From: Afipia sp.
Lineage (GTDB): Bacteria; Pseudomonadota; Alphaproteobacteria; Rhizobiales; Xanthobacteraceae
Assembly (NCBI GenBank): GCA_024707075.1
Contig: JANQAK010000004.1
Location: 434,001 to 498,000 of the forward strand
DNA length: 64,000 nt
Reading direction: 5' to 3'
Position numbers and translations under genes: made by a program. Under the pieces are notes generated by a model. The model saw nothing but the letters and a program-made list of their open reading frames with translations. It was not told the DNA's origin and made no database searches. The stretch's first letter is position 1. Every line of letters starts with the position of its first letter. Below, piece by piece: positions 44,503 through 54,085 of this stretch.

Positions 44503-46431
44503 TCAGGCGGATAAATCGGTCATGACATGCCGCCGCAGCAGATGGCCGAATCCAGCCAGCCGGTCGGTGGCGCGTTCGATGGCGCGAGCGAGTTCAAGCA
44601 CCGAGAGCGATGTCGCGACGTCGAAGCCGCCGCCGAACACCTGCGCGGTGACGTTGCGCTCGCATGCATCCGCGGCGTGCTCGGCATCGATGAGGCGGAC
44701 GACGGCGGCTAGCGCGTCGTCGGCATCGGCGCGGCGTCCCTCCGGAACATCGGCGGCAGCAGCGAGGCCCGAGGCTATCGCTTCGGTTCCGGAAATGGCG
44801 ATCTTGCACAACTCGGCCAACGCGTGCAGCAGCGCCGGATCGATTCCGGCCGGCGCCAGCGAGGCGATGAAAGCGGCCTGTTCCAGTTCGTCGATGGCTT
44901 CCTCGACGCGGTCCATCAGATGTTCGATAATCGGGCGGGCGTTGAGGCGGCTCACTTCCTTGCGGGCTTCAATCGCGATCCGATCGGCTTTCTGTTCGAT
45001 GCGGCCGGCACGGGCTGCAAGCAGCTTGCCGTCGGCGGGGCGGCCTGCCTGAAGGGCGGCGATATGGTGCGCGAGATCGGCGGCGATGTCGTGAGCCAGT
45101 CCCGCCTGACGCACGACGATCGCAAGCAGGGTGCTATCGACGCTTTCCAGGCGCCTGACCAGATCGGCTTCGATCTGATCTCGGACCAGCCGAACGGATC
45201 GCCCCGCGCTTAACGCCTCTGTCGACGCGCGCAGCGTGGCCTTGAGAAAATCCACCGCGCCGTCGCGTCCGAGTACCTGATCCAGACGCTCGCCGAAACC
45301 TATTCGCGTAGGTGCTGCATTCCGCACCGCAGCGCCGATCAGTTCGTCACCGCCGAGTTCCAGGAAGGCCCTGTGCCCGATCCGATGTCGCGCGCCCCAG
45401 GCGAGAATGCCGGCCGCGTCATTCTTTGCGACCCAGTTGCGCAGCAATTTGCGCGCCTTGTTCCAGTCGATCAAAAACACCAACGCAGAGCCAATGGCGG
45501 CGAGGAACGCATCCCGTTCCTTGGCCGTCTCCGCCAGATATTGCCCCGTCACCAGATAGAAGTTTCCATCGTCGCCGAGGCCATCCGCCGCGTGACGATC
45601 GAGGCCGCTCCATTTGGCGGGAAAGTCCTCGAACAGACCGACAAAGAATTTGGTGCGCGCCCGGTGGACGTCGGTGTAGGTGACGGTGACCGTATTGTCC
45701 TGAACGGCGATCACCAAAACATGGGCATCGGTGGTTCCGATATCGTTCTGGATCAGCAGCCGGTCGCCCGATCGCGTCGCCATCGTATCGAGACCCGGAT
45801 GGTCGAACTTCAACGCGCGGGTCTGCTCAAGCCCCCGCATGAAACTTTCGACGGCACGATGATCGTCAGGACGCAAGCCGAACACGCGCGCGCCTGCAAC
45901 CGTCTCTTCAGCGCAGCCCGCCGCCAGCCGGTTGAGCGCCTTGTGCAGGTCCATCACCAGACGATGCAGGCTGTCGCTGTCGTTGTCCGTTACGCCAGTC
46001 AGCTTGCCGACCCGGGATACTTCAATTTCGCTCGACGATTCCAGCGCGCCGGTGGCCTGAATGGCCGAGAGGCGCGCCGACATGGCGTCACCCGCCGGCG
46101 GGTCGCCGGCTGTCACGGCGCGGATCATCGTCGTCACATCGTCAAGCACGTCCTTCATTAGTTTAGTGAGATTGGGCGCAGCTATTCGTCCCTCGCCGAC
46201 GATGTGTGCCCCGGCAATCAGTGCGGCGATTGCCGCCGGCGCAATTCCGGCAGCGCGGCATTCGGCCTGCAAATCCGAGCCGGGATGGTCTGGCTGCCGG
46301 GCGTGATGAACCGCCGCCTGGAGTGCGCTCATCCGCACCTTGATGCAGTCGTTGGCGGCGAGCGCATCGGCGACGAGGGACGGCAACAGAATGTCGGTCT
46401 GACCGAGATGTTCGACGATTTGAGATTTCAT
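44503..46431 (-). CDS. Unknown 642-residue protein with C-terminal PhoU/DUF47-like helical domain
   Basis: This is the first gene of the minus-strand operon. Residues 1-230 are mainly helical with no recognised motif. Residues 230-330 form an alpha/beta stretch (RSGDRLLIQNDIGTTDAHVLVIAV, VTVTYTDVHRARTKFFVGLF). Residues 430-640 are long helices resembling PhoU/DUF47 proteins: RAGRIEQKADRIAIEARKEV, IEHLMDRVEEAIDELEQAAF, and a repeat of the pattern in DAEHAADACERNVTAQVFGG. DUF47 proteins usually accompany phosphate transport and bind metal clusters through E/DxxxD motifs such as EQKAD. With a histidine-phosphorylating PPDK-like protein next to it, a phosphate-relay or regulatory pair is a reasonable but untested idea. 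Confidence 0.7.
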   Translation of the reverse strand: MKSQIVEHLGQTDILLPSLVADALAANDCIKVRMSALQAAVHHARQPDHPGSDLQAECRAAGIAPAAIAALIAGAHIVGEGRIAAPNLTKLMKDVLDDVTTMIRAVTAGDPPAGDAMSARLSAIQATGALESSSEIEVSRVGKLTGVTDNDSDSLHRLVMDLHKALNRLAAGCAEETVAGARVFGLRPDDHRAVESFMRGLEQTRALKFDHPGLDTMATRSGDRLLIQNDIGTTDAHVLVIAVQDNTVTVTYTDVHRARTKFFVGLFEDFPAKWSGLDRHAADGLGDDGNFYLVTGQYLAETAKERDAFLAAIGSALVFLIDWNKARKLLRNWVAKNDAAGILAWGARHRIGHRAFLELGGDELIGAAVRNAAPTRIGFGERLDQVLGRDGAVDFLKATLRASTEALSAGRSVRLVRDQIEADLVRRLESVDSTLLAIVVRQAGLAHDIAADLAHHIAALQAGRPADGKLLAARAGRIEQKADRIAIEARKEVSRLNARPIIEHLMDRVEEAIDELEQAAFIASLAPAGIDPALLHALAELCKIAISGTEAIASGLAAAADVPEGRRADADDALAAVVRLIDAEHAADACERNVTAQVFGGGFDVATSLSVLELARAIERATDRLAGFGHLLRRHVMTDLSA

Positions 46432-46497
46432 GGCTCACCGACCGGAGTGCGATGATGCCTGTATGCCTTGCGTTCGCGACAGCCTTATTGCGCCAGA

Positions 46498-46645
46498 TCA
46501 TTCATGAAACTGTCGTACTTCGTCGCGGTGACGCGCGATGTCCAGAACGTCGACGTGGACCGCAGCGCGCGGATTATCTGACTCGATATGAGAAAAGAAT
46601 GGTGTCTCGATCCGATAGCGCATACGGCGACCAGACAAGTTTCAC
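46498..46645 (-). pseudogene. Remnant of a RelE/ParE-type toxin gene
   Basis: A GTG at 46645 overlaps the antitoxin stop as GTGA, the usual toxin arrangement. The frame begins VKLVWSPYALSDRDTI, a typical RelE/ParE start. It then shifts, and homologous sequence continues in another frame as SHIESDNPRAAVHVD before ending at 46498. The total is about 49 codons compared with the usual 90 or so, and the C-terminal catalytic strands are missing. At least one frame break plus truncation makes this a decayed toxin, not a single read error. Confidence 0.65.
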
Positions 46646-46950
46646 CGCTTACCTGTCTCGGCCTTGCGCAAAGCTGCTGCGCGCCGCGCTGCAAATTGGA
46701 CGTCCGCGTCGGCATCTGCGATGTCGGGGCGGGGGTCCTCAAGTGCCTCACGGACCTTTGTGCGAAACCATGCATCGTGAGCGTCGCTGTTGCTGAGCAA
46801 TTCGAGTGGCAAGGCGCCTTCGTTGGCCGTCCGCGTGAGTAAAATGCGCACGGCATCCGAGACCGTCAGGCCCATATTTTCCAGCACGGCCGTCGCGCGA
46901 TCTTTTACGTCGGAGTCGATACGTGTTTGCACGAGGGCATTTGAGGCCAT
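46642..46950 (-). CDS. RelB/DinJ-family antitoxin
   Basis: The 102-residue protein (ATG 46950, AAGGAG eight bases upstream) begins ALVQTRIDSDVKDRATAVLE and continues MGLTVSDAVRILLTRTANEG. This is the ribbon-helix-helix DNA-binding region of RelB/DinJ antitoxins. The C-terminal toxin-binding part is Asp/Ala/Arg-rich (DARPDIADADADVQF-like). RelB autoregulates its operon and neutralises a RelE/YafQ-type nuclease. The downstream toxin gene is degraded, so this appears to be an orphan antitoxin that may persist as a DNA-binding protein or as protection against related toxins. Confidence 0.87.
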   Translation of the reverse strand: MASNALVQTRIDSDVKDRATAVLENMGLTVSDAVRILLTRTANEGALPLELLSNSDAHDAWFRTKVREALEDPRPDIADADADVQFAARRAAALRKAETGKR

Positions 46951-47414
46951 CACAAAGCTCCTTCCATCAATCTGCAATGTAATGCATTTGCATGACAAAC
47001 GCCAAGCGTTTTAGAGTTTCACAGAGCGTTGTCCAGCGGTGTAACAGCGCATGTTCCACCTGCGGGTTTCCCGGAACATAAGTCACCTTGAATCACCACC
47101 GGGATCATGCGATGAGCGTCACAAACTCGGCGCGCCCAGCCGAAATTCCAGAACACAAACTGGGATACGCGGGCGCCATCGCAGTCGAAAAAGTTAAACA
47201 GTTTCAACGCGGAGACGGGCCGCTGTCGGCGCGCCGCCCGCATCAGGCGCGATTTTTCGTTTGCGCAGGACATTCTGGAGGACGCGTGCCCCTGCGGGAA
47301 CGTGTTCGCCGCACCACCGATACATGCCGAACGGCTCCGTAGCCGAATGGTTTGTATCCAACCGATTGACAACGACCCGGCCACGCCGGGCCAAGCCGGA
47401 AGAAGATTGACGCC
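46951..47414. other. Divergent intergenic region, relB / tig
   Basis: These 464 bases separate the antitoxin from trigger factor. Open frames present lack ribosome sites and family matches. The region must contain the relB and tig promoters, with A/T-rich sequence near 46975-47015. I see no RNA gene or repeat in it. Confidence 0.5.
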
Positions 47415-48773
47415 ATGCAGGTCACAGAAACCCTCGCCGAGGGATTGAAGCACGAATTCCAGGTCAGCGTTCCGGCATCCGACATCGATGCCAAGGTCGA
47501 CGCCCGCCTTGTCGACATGAAGGACAAGGTTCGCCTCAACGGATTTCGTCCCGGCAAGGTGCCTGTCGCCCATCTCAAGAAGGTTTACGGACGTTCGGTC
47601 GCCGCCGAGACCGTCGAGGAATTGATCCGCGACACCAACGCCGGCATCTTCACCGAGCGCGGCTTCCGTCTGGCGACCGAACCCAAGGTCACCATGCCGA
47701 AGGAAGAGAAAGAGATCGAAGCGATCCTCGCCGGCAAGGCCGACCTGAATTATTCGGTCGCGATCGAAGTCGTGCCCGCGATCGAATTGGCCGATTTCAA
47801 GAGCTTCAACGTCGAGAAGCCGGTGGCTGAAGTGACCGATGCCGACGTCGACGAAGCACTGAAGCGCATCGCCGACCAGAGCCGCCCATATGAAGCAAAG
47901 GCCGAGGGTGCAAAGGCCGAGACCGGCGACCGCGTGACCGTGGCCTTCAAGGGCACTATCGATGGCGTCGCGTTCGATGGCGGCACCGGCGAGGGCATTC
48001 AGGTCGTGATCGGCTCGGGTACGTTCATTCCGGGCTTCGAGGATCAGTTGATCGGCATCGCTTCCGGCGAAACGCGCAACGTCAAGGCGTCGTTCCCGAA
48101 GAACTACACGGCGCAACATCTGGCCGGCAAGGACGCGGAATTCGAGACCACCGCAAGCCTGATCGAGGCGCCGCAGGATGCCAAGGTCGATGACGAGTTC
48201 GCCAAGACTCTCGGTATGGAATCGCTGGAGAAGCTGAAAGAGGCCATGCGCGAGCGCCTGGTCGCTGAGTTCGCCGGTGCGTCGCGCCAGCGCGTCAAAC
48301 GCATCCTGCTCGACAAACTCGACGAGACCCATCGCTTCGATCCGCCGCCGTCGCTGGTGGAGGAAGAGTTCAAGCTGATGTGGAATTCGATCAAGGCCGA
48401 GATGGAATCCACCGGCAAGACCTTCGCTGACGAGGACACCACCGAGGAAAAGGCCAAGGACGAGTATCAGAAGATCGCGGATCGCCGCGTTCGTCTCGGC
48501 CTCGTGCTCTCCGAGATCGGCGAGAAGAACAAGATCACCGTCACCGACGACGAGGTCAGCCGCGCGCTGATCGATCGCGCGCGCCAGTCGCCGGGCCGCG
48601 AAAAGGAAGTCTGGGACTTCTATCGCAGCAATCCGAACGCGCTGGCCCAGCTTCGCGCGCCGATCTACGAGGATAAGGTCGTCGATTTCATTCTTGAGCT
48701 TGCCAACGTGACCGAAAAGCAGGTGACGCGCGACGACCTGCTCAAGGAAGAAGAAGACAAGACGGCAGCCTGA
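47415..48773 (+). CDS. tig: Trigger factor, ribosome-associated chaperone and peptidyl-prolyl isomerase
   Basis: The 452-residue protein has three domains. The N-terminal ribosome-binding domain contains [16 protein letters not shown] (residues 44-59, the signature loop that contacts L23). The FKBP-type PPIase domain is at about 155-245 ([20 protein letters not shown]). The C-terminal helical chaperone domain is at about 260-440. It binds nascent chains at the tunnel exit. It is the first gene of the tig-clpP-clpX-lon quality-control neighbourhood. Its stop is followed by a perfect hairpin. Confidence 0.97.
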   Translation: MQVTETLAEGLKHEFQVSVPASDIDAKVDARLVDMKDKVRLNGFRPGKVPVAHLKKVYGRSVAAETVEELIRDTNAGIFTERGFRLATEPKVTMPKEEKEIEAILAGKADLNYSVAIEVVPAIELADFKSFNVEKPVAEVTDADVDEALKRIADQSRPYEAKAEGAKAETGDRVTVAFKGTIDGVAFDGGTGEGIQVVIGSGTFIPGFEDQLIGIASGETRNVKASFPKNYTAQHLAGKDAEFETTASLIEAPQDAKVDDEFAKTLGMESLEKLKEAMRERLVAEFAGASRQRVKRILLDKLDETHRFDPPPSLVEEEFKLMWNSIKAEMESTGKTFADEDTTEEKAKDEYQKIADRRVRLGLVLSEIGEKNKITVTDDEVSRALIDRARQSPGREKEVWDFYRSNPNALAQLRAPIYEDKVVDFILELANVTEKQVTRDDLLKEEEDKTAA

Positions 48774-48790
48774 GCGCGGTCGTCCGTGAC

Positions 48791-48821
48791 ATTCGGGGCG
48801 TGTTAACGATACGCCCCGAAT
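48791..48821 (+). terminator. Perfect hairpin after tig
   Basis: An 11-bp stem ATTCGGGGCGT / ACGCCCCGAAT with a 9-base loop starts 18 bases after the tig stop. There is no T-run, so it may attenuate or stabilise the transcript and not terminate it fully. Confidence 0.55.
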
Positions 48822-49010
48822 GAGCCGGACATTGCGCTTGCTTACCTTTGCGCACCCGGCCGAATCAGCGTCAACTGCCGCCACTTCGGCTTTTTGCCGA
48901 TGCCGTTTTCCGCTCTTGTGGGCGGGCTAACCGCTCATATCTGTAGTGTCCGACCTTTTGCATCACGAGGCATTCCCGGCCGGCTGCCTCCGCCAACCCT
49001 CAGGTGAATA

Positions 49011-49643
49011 ATGCGCGATCCCGTTGAAACCTACATGAACCTCGTGCCGATGGTGGTCGAGCAGACCAACCGCGGCGAGAGAGCCTACGACATTTTTTCG
49101 CGCCTCCTGAAAGAGCGCATTATTTTCGTCACCGGCCCTGTCGAGGACGGCATGTCGACCCTGACGGTTGCGCAGCTCCTGTTTCTGGAAGCCGAGAATC
49201 CGAAGAAGGAAATCTCGATGTATATCAACTCGCCGGGCGGCGTGGTGACATCGGGTCTGGCGATTTACGACACCATGCAGTTCATCCGTCCGCCGGTCTC
49301 CACGCTCTGCACGGGGCAGGCGGCGTCGATGGGCTCGCTGCTGCTGGCTGCCGGCGCGAAGGACATGCGCTTCTCGCTGCCGAATTCGCGGATCATGGTC
49401 CACCAGCCCTCAGGCGGTTTCCAGGGTCAGGCCACCGACATCATGCTGCATGCCCAGGAAATCCTGAACCTGAAGAAGCGGCTCAACGAAATCTACGTCA
49501 AGCACACCGGCCAGGATTACAAGGCGATCGAGGACGCGCTGGAGCGCGACAAGTTCCTCACCGCCGACATGGCCAAGGACTTCGGCCTCGTCGACAAGGT
49601 GATCGACAAGCGGCCCGAGGAAGCGACGCCGAAGTTGCCGTAA
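49011..49643 (+). CDS. clpP: ATP-dependent Clp protease proteolytic subunit
   Basis: The 210-residue serine peptidase is of normal length. The catalytic Ser106 lies in [14 protein letters not shown], His131 in [16 protein letters not shown], and the triad Asp is in the following helix region. The N-terminus ([20 protein letters not shown]) supplies the axial loop. It forms the 14-mer degradation chamber that works with ClpX and ClpA. In most Alphaproteobacteria clpX follows immediately. Here 5.5 kb intervenes, containing the CHAT and zinc-ribbon genes. A strong terminator follows clpP. Confidence 0.97.
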   Translation: MRDPVETYMNLVPMVVEQTNRGERAYDIFSRLLKERIIFVTGPVEDGMSTLTVAQLLFLEAENPKKEISMYINSPGGVVTSGLAIYDTMQFIRPPVSTLCTGQAASMGSLLLAAGAKDMRFSLPNSRIMVHQPSGGFQGQATDIMLHAQEILNLKKRLNEIYVKHTGQDYKAIEDALERDKFLTADMAKDFGLVDKVIDKRPEEATPKLP

Positions 49644-49675
49644 GGCCGGATCGCCGTCTGGTTGTGAAGATTGAA

Positions 49676-49707
49676 GCGGACGCCTTTTCGGCGTCCGCTT
49701 TTCGTTT
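49676..49707 (+). terminator. Rho-independent terminator of clpP
   Basis: A 9-bp stem GCGGACGCC / GGCGTCCGC with a TTTTC loop, followed by TTTTCGTTT. Confidence 0.85.
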
Positions 49708-49923
49708 GAATGGCTTCACCTATTTGGGTGATTGCCAGCGCTTTTTGGGGTTCCACCTGCGCGCCACGCTTGACCGTATGCCGGTCTTTGCTCCTAATAA
49801 TACTTATTGATCCGGGACCGTTGGACCCGTCGTTATTTTCAGTTCCGTATGTTTGAACGGCATCCAATTTCATCCCGGACACACCGCATTTTCGGTGGGA
49901 ATGACAATGTCCGGGAGCGCGCC

Positions 49924-52900
49924 ATGACGAAAACTGCACGAAGCCGCGTTGCGGCGTTTCTCGGCTTGCTCCTTTCATTCGCTGCCATTCCATCGGTCTC
50001 TGCTCTTGAACTTGAACAGGCGCAGGAGCGTTGCCGCAATTCGATCGGCCGGCCGACCTACATGGCCTGTAAGCAGGGCGGCGGGCCGCACGAAGTCTGC
50101 ATGGCGAGAGCGAAGGCCGCCGCAACGCCTTGCGTTCGCAATGCCATGATGGCCGCGCGCCCGAAGGCGACGCTGTTCGACGCGGCGAAGGTGTCGGCGC
50201 CGAAGGCCGACGAGATCGCAGCAGGTGCCCAGCGCGCAAAGGAAAACACCACGCTCGTCGCGCCGCCGCGCACGGTCTCCGACATCACCGCCATTCTCGA
50301 TCAGCAGAAACCCGACCCGGCGAAGATAGCCGAATTGACGGCGGCGGCCGACGCGCCGGTGCCCGCCGGTTTGAAAGGTACGGCTCTCGCGGACTTCCAC
50401 TACAAGCGGGCGCAGGCCCGCACGCTGCTTGGCCGTTCCGAGGAGGCGCTTGCGGATTCCGAACTGGCCGTCAGCAATGGACAGGGCGGGGACTACAAGA
50501 ACGAAGGCAGCCGCTACGAGTCGCTCTTGATGCGTCACCTGCGCGACGCGGGGCAGCACAAGCGCGCCAACGCGCTGTTGTCCAAGCAGTCGGCGGCGTT
50601 TGCCAATCAGGCAAAAGGCCGGCTGTTCGTTCTGCAGTACTTGCAGGTGATCGGTTATATCCGGAATGGCGATACCAATACCGCGGAGAGCTACGCCGCG
50701 CGAAATCGCTCGCTATTGGCAGAAGCGCAGCGCTGGCCGGTGTTTCCAATCTACGGGATGAGCTGGCAGGCGACCGTCGAAGATGGCAACGCGCGCGTCG
50801 CGGAAGCCCGTGGCAGGTTTGCCGATGCCGAGGCTGCCTATCACAAGGCATCTGTTTTCTACACAAACGCGCTCGCCACGCTCTCGAAATGGGAAAGCAA
50901 ACCGCCGGAGGGGCAGATCGAGCGCTCCGCCGACTGGGCGCTGGCGCTGGAAGGACGCGTCAAGGTCAAGCAGGGCCGGGTCGGCGAGGGCGAGGCGGAC
51001 GTGCGCCGCGCGCTGTTGAGCCGTCTGACCAAGTCGGGGAAGTTTCATGCCGACACAGCCGGGGTTCTCGCCGTGCTGGTCTATGTCATTCAGGAACAGG
51101 GCCGCTACCAGGAGGCCGAGCAGCTTCAGCGTCAGGTCATCGACATCTACAAGGGGCTCGGATACACGCCCGAGTCCGGTCAGATGGTTTCGGCGAATGT
51201 CTTCCTCGCGCAAATCCTGAATCTCGAACGCAAATATGACGAGGCGACGAAGCTCTACGACCAGGTCGATGTCTGGACGGCGAAGTGGGAGCCGTCGCGC
51301 CGCGAGGGGGTGAGCGGCGGACTGGCCCGCGTGTCGATTTTGTTGTCGCAGAAGAACTACGACAACGCGCTTGAAATCGCCCAGCGGTCCTTCGAGCGGG
51401 AGCGCAGCAGATCGGGCGACAAGAGTGTCAACACAGCCGTGACACGCGGCTACTACGCCGTGACGCTTGCGCGCAAAAACAGGCCGGAGGATGCGCTGCG
51501 GGAGTTCAGGGCCGCGATCCCCGTGCTGCTGACCGCATCGAACGGCAGCGACGACGACAGCGGATCGACCGCCGCTGCGCAGGAGGGCCGGGTTCGTTTC
51601 GTGGTCGAGGGGTATCTTCGATTTGTGTCGGTCTTCCCCGCCGCTGCGCCCGCCAATGTGGCCGATGAAACCTTCGGCTACGCAGACGTCATGCGTGGGC
51701 AATCGGTGCAGCGCGCGTTGCAGGCTTCGTCGGCCCGTTCCGCCGCCAGCAATCCTGAACTGGCGAAGCTGATGCGTGCGTCGCAGGACGGCGAGAAGCG
51801 GATCGGTGCGGCGGTCGCGACATTGAACAACCTGCTCACGCTGCCGCCGGCGGAACGCGACGAGAAGGCGGTCAAGGCGACGCAGGCGGAGATCGCGGCG
51901 TTGCAGGCGTCGCGTGCGCAGACGCTGAAGGACATTGCGAAGAAGTTTCCGGACTATGGCAATCTGGTGAATCCGCCGCCGCCAAATTCCGCTGACATCC
52001 AGAAGCAACTCAGGGACGACGAGGCGTTGCTGTCGTTCTACTTCGGCCGCTTTGACAGTTTCGTCTGGGTGCTGCGCAAGGACAGCCCGGTTCAGTTCGC
52101 CCGGCTCGGACTGTCGGTGGGCGACCTCAATGCGACCGTGACCAAACTTCGCGACGCGCTCGAGCCGAAAGCTGCGATGATTTCGGACATTCCCGCGTTC
52201 GACGTAAAGCTCGCATCCGAGCTTTACGACAAGATATTGAAGCCGGTCGAGAGTGGCTGGAAGCCGGCGAAAAGCCTGATCGTCGTGACCAACGGCGCGC
52301 TCGGGTTGTTGCCGCTGTCGTTGCTGCCGACGGCTGTCGCCGAGGTGAAAGCCGACGACGATCCGCTGTTCGTGAATTATCGCAACGTGCCGTGGCTGGC
52401 GCGAACCCATGCGGTGACGCTGGTGCCGTCGGCCTCAGCCCTGCAGACCTTGCGTAAACTGCCGCCGGGCAAGGCCACGCGGCAGGATCTGGTTGCGTTC
52501 GGCGATCCGTATTTCAGCAAGGAGCAGGCTGACGACGCGGCGAAAACCGACAAGCTGATCCAGGTTGCGGATGCGTCGAACGTCACGCGCGGCGCCCCGC
52601 TGAAGCGGCGCAACAGCCCGCAGCTTGAAGGCGTCGACAGCGCGCAACTCGGACAGTTGCCGCGCCTGCCGGACACATCCGACGAACTCACCTCCATCGC
52701 GCTCGCCTTGCAGGCCGATCCCGCCAAGGTTCTCAACCTCGGCAAGGATGCCAACGAGAAAAAGGTGAAATCGATGGACCTGTCGGGGTTCAGGATTGTG
52801 GCGTTCGCAACCCACGGACTGGTGCCCGGCGAACTGGACGGCCTCACGCAACCGGCGCTGGCGCTGTCCGCACCGGCGCTGTCGGATTCCGACGGCGACG

Positions 52901-53286
52901 GGCTGCTCACGATGGAAGAAATCCTGTCGCTGAAACTCGACGCCGACTGGGTGGTGCTGTCCGCCTGCAACACGGCGGCGGGAGCCGGTGCAGGCGCGGA
53001 GGCGGCGTCGGGTCTCGGCCGGGCGTTCTTCTATGCCGGAACCCGTGCGCTGCTGGTGACGAACTGGTCGGTGCATTCGCAATCGGCCCGCGAACTGGTG
53101 ACCGACCTGTTCAAGCGGCAGGCGGACGATCCGAAACTGACGCGCGGCGAGGCGCTGCGGCAAGCCATGATGGCGCTCGCCGATGGACCCGGCTATCTCG
53201 GCGCGGACGGCAAGACGGAGTTCGCCTATGCGCATCCGCTGTTCTGGGCGCCGTATTCGATCATCGGCGACGGCGGCGGGCGTTAA
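49924..53286 (+). CDS. Exported TPR-CHAT (caspase-like) protease candidate
   Basis: The 1120-residue protein starts at ATG 49924 (GGGAG upstream). It has a Sec signal peptide (residues 1-27, ending SVSA), then a segment with four cysteines (C37, C49, C59, C70 by position) that could form disulfides. TPR-like helical repeats follow (about 150-180 and 380-500, for example GRYQEAEQLQRQVIDIYKGLG). A helical linker and a C-terminal CHAT domain (about 860-1120) complete it. The catalytic dyad is visible: His964 in FATHGL and Cys1015 in VLSACNTAAG. CHAT proteases are relatives of caspases and separase, mostly used in defence or programmed death when cytoplasmic. A secreted one is unusual. Co-oriented small exported and zinc-ribbon genes follow. 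Confidence 0.85.
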   Translation: MTKTARSRVAAFLGLLLSFAAIPSVSALELEQAQERCRNSIGRPTYMACKQGGGPHEVCMARAKAAATPCVRNAMMAARPKATLFDAAKVSAPKADEIAAGAQRAKENTTLVAPPRTVSDITAILDQQKPDPAKIAELTAAADAPVPAGLKGTALADFHYKRAQARTLLGRSEEALADSELAVSNGQGGDYKNEGSRYESLLMRHLRDAGQHKRANALLSKQSAAFANQAKGRLFVLQYLQVIGYIRNGDTNTAESYAARNRSLLAEAQRWPVFPIYGMSWQATVEDGNARVAEARGRFADAEAAYHKASVFYTNALATLSKWESKPPEGQIERSADWALALEGRVKVKQGRVGEGEADVRRALLSRLTKSGKFHADTAGVLAVLVYVIQEQGRYQEAEQLQRQVIDIYKGLGYTPESGQMVSANVFLAQILNLERKYDEATKLYDQVDVWTAKWEPSRREGVSGGLARVSILLSQKNYDNALEIAQRSFERERSRSGDKSVNTAVTRGYYAVTLARKNRPEDALREFRAAIPVLLTASNGSDDDSGSTAAAQEGRVRFVVEGYLRFVSVFPAAAPANVADETFGYADVMRGQSVQRALQASSARSAASNPELAKLMRASQDGEKRIGAAVATLNNLLTLPPAERDEKAVKATQAEIAALQASRAQTLKDIAKKFPDYGNLVNPPPPNSADIQKQLRDDEALLSFYFGRFDSFVWVLRKDSPVQFARLGLSVGDLNATVTKLRDALEPKAAMISDIPAFDVKLASELYDKILKPVESGWKPAKSLIVVTNGALGLLPLSLLPTAVAEVKADDDPLFVNYRNVPWLARTHAVTLVPSASALQTLRKLPPGKATRQDLVAFGDPYFSKEQADDAAKTDKLIQVADASNVTRGAPLKRRNSPQLEGVDSAQLGQLPRLPDTSDELTSIALALQADPAKVLNLGKDANEKKVKSMDLSGFRIVAFATHGLVPGELDGLTQPALALSAPALSDSDGDGLLTMEEILSLKLDADWVVLSACNTAAGAGAGAEAASGLGRAFFYAGTRALLVTNWSVHSQSARELVTDLFKRQADDPKLTRGEALRQAMMALADGPGYLGADGKTEFAYAHPLFWAPYSIIGDGGGR

Positions 53287-53378
53287 GGTAAAAAGAGAGA
53301 CGTCTTTCGAAAAATCCCGCCGTGCTGTAGGCTCGCGGCATTGCTTGAAAGAGATTTGGCGGTTGGGGAGATTTGGAA

Positions 53379-53834
53379 ATGCGGCGTTCGCTGTTTCAGG
53401 CGGCTGGCTTGGCGGCCGGGCTTGTTGTGTCGATGGTTTCACCCGGTGCGAGTGCAGGAACGGTTCTGATTTCTCCGGATGAGGCCAAGCTGCCGCCGCC
53501 GAAAGGCGGGGTTGCTGTCGCCACCCGCGGCATCACGCGCGGACCGAAGATCGAACTGGTCGGCAGTCCTGACGCGGCGCGGTCGCCGATGCGGCTGCAG
53601 TTGAAATTCGAATCCTTTGGCGGTGCCAAGATCGACACCGATTCACTGAAGGTGACATATATAAAAAGTCCCGCCGTCGATCTGACGTCGCGTCTGAAGC
53701 CCTTCGTAATTCCCACCGGCATCGATATGCCCGACGCCGAACTGCCCGCCGGCGACCACCTTATCCGCGTCGATGTGAAGGATTCCGACGGCCGCACCGC
53801 GACCACCAGCTTCACACTCAAAGTGGCGCCCTGA
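53379..53834 (+). CDS. Exported Ig-like-fold protein of unknown function
   Basis: The 151-residue protein starts at ATG 53379 (GGGGAG eight bases upstream). It has a signal peptide (MRRSLFQAAGLAAGLVVSM, cleavage near ASAG) and a mature part that reads as beta-sandwich: SPMRLQLKFESFGGAKIDTD, then LPAGDHLIRVDVKDSDGRT and TTSFTLKV. This alternation is typical of Ig/cadherin-like domains. No catalytic motif is seen. It lies 92 bases after the CHAT gene and five bases before the first zinc-ribbon gene. A periplasmic partner or ligand of the CHAT protein is a natural inference. Confidence 0.7.
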   Translation: MRRSLFQAAGLAAGLVVSMVSPGASAGTVLISPDEAKLPPPKGGVAVATRGITRGPKIELVGSPDAARSPMRLQLKFESFGGAKIDTDSLKVTYIKSPAVDLTSRLKPFVIPTGIDMPDAELPAGDHLIRVDVKDSDGRTATTSFTLKVAP

Positions 53835-53839
53835 TCCGG

Positions 53840-54055
53840 ATGACGGACGAGTGCCCCTTCTGCACGCAACCCGTCGCTCCCCGCGCAATGGTTTGCAGCT
53901 CATGTTCGCGCGATATCACGGTTCCTGAAACGCTGATTGCCGAGCGGGACGATCTCATCCGCAAGCGTGCCTTGGCCACGGACGAACTTGCGCATGCGAA
54001 GGCAGAACTTGAAATGCTTCGGCGCCGCCAGCGCCTCTTATTGCGGCGGAACTGA
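53840..54055 (+). CDS. Small zinc-ribbon protein with coiled-coil tail
   Basis: The 71-residue protein has an N-terminal double-cysteine zinc ribbon (ECPFCTQPVAPRAMVCSSCS, CxxC-N11-CxxC) followed by RDI. A charged helical tail (ALATDELAHAKAELEMLRRR) is likely a short coiled coil. No signal peptide or membrane helix is present, so it is cytoplasmic. Its zinc ribbon is closely similar to that of the next gene, suggesting duplication. It starts five bases after the exported Ig-like gene, so translation is probably coupled. Confidence 0.72.
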   Translation: MTDECPFCTQPVAPRAMVCSSCSRDITVPETLIAERDDLIRKRALATDELAHAKAELEMLRRRQRLLLRRN

Positions 54056-54085
54056 CATGATCACCCCACACGCACCGGCATTCTG

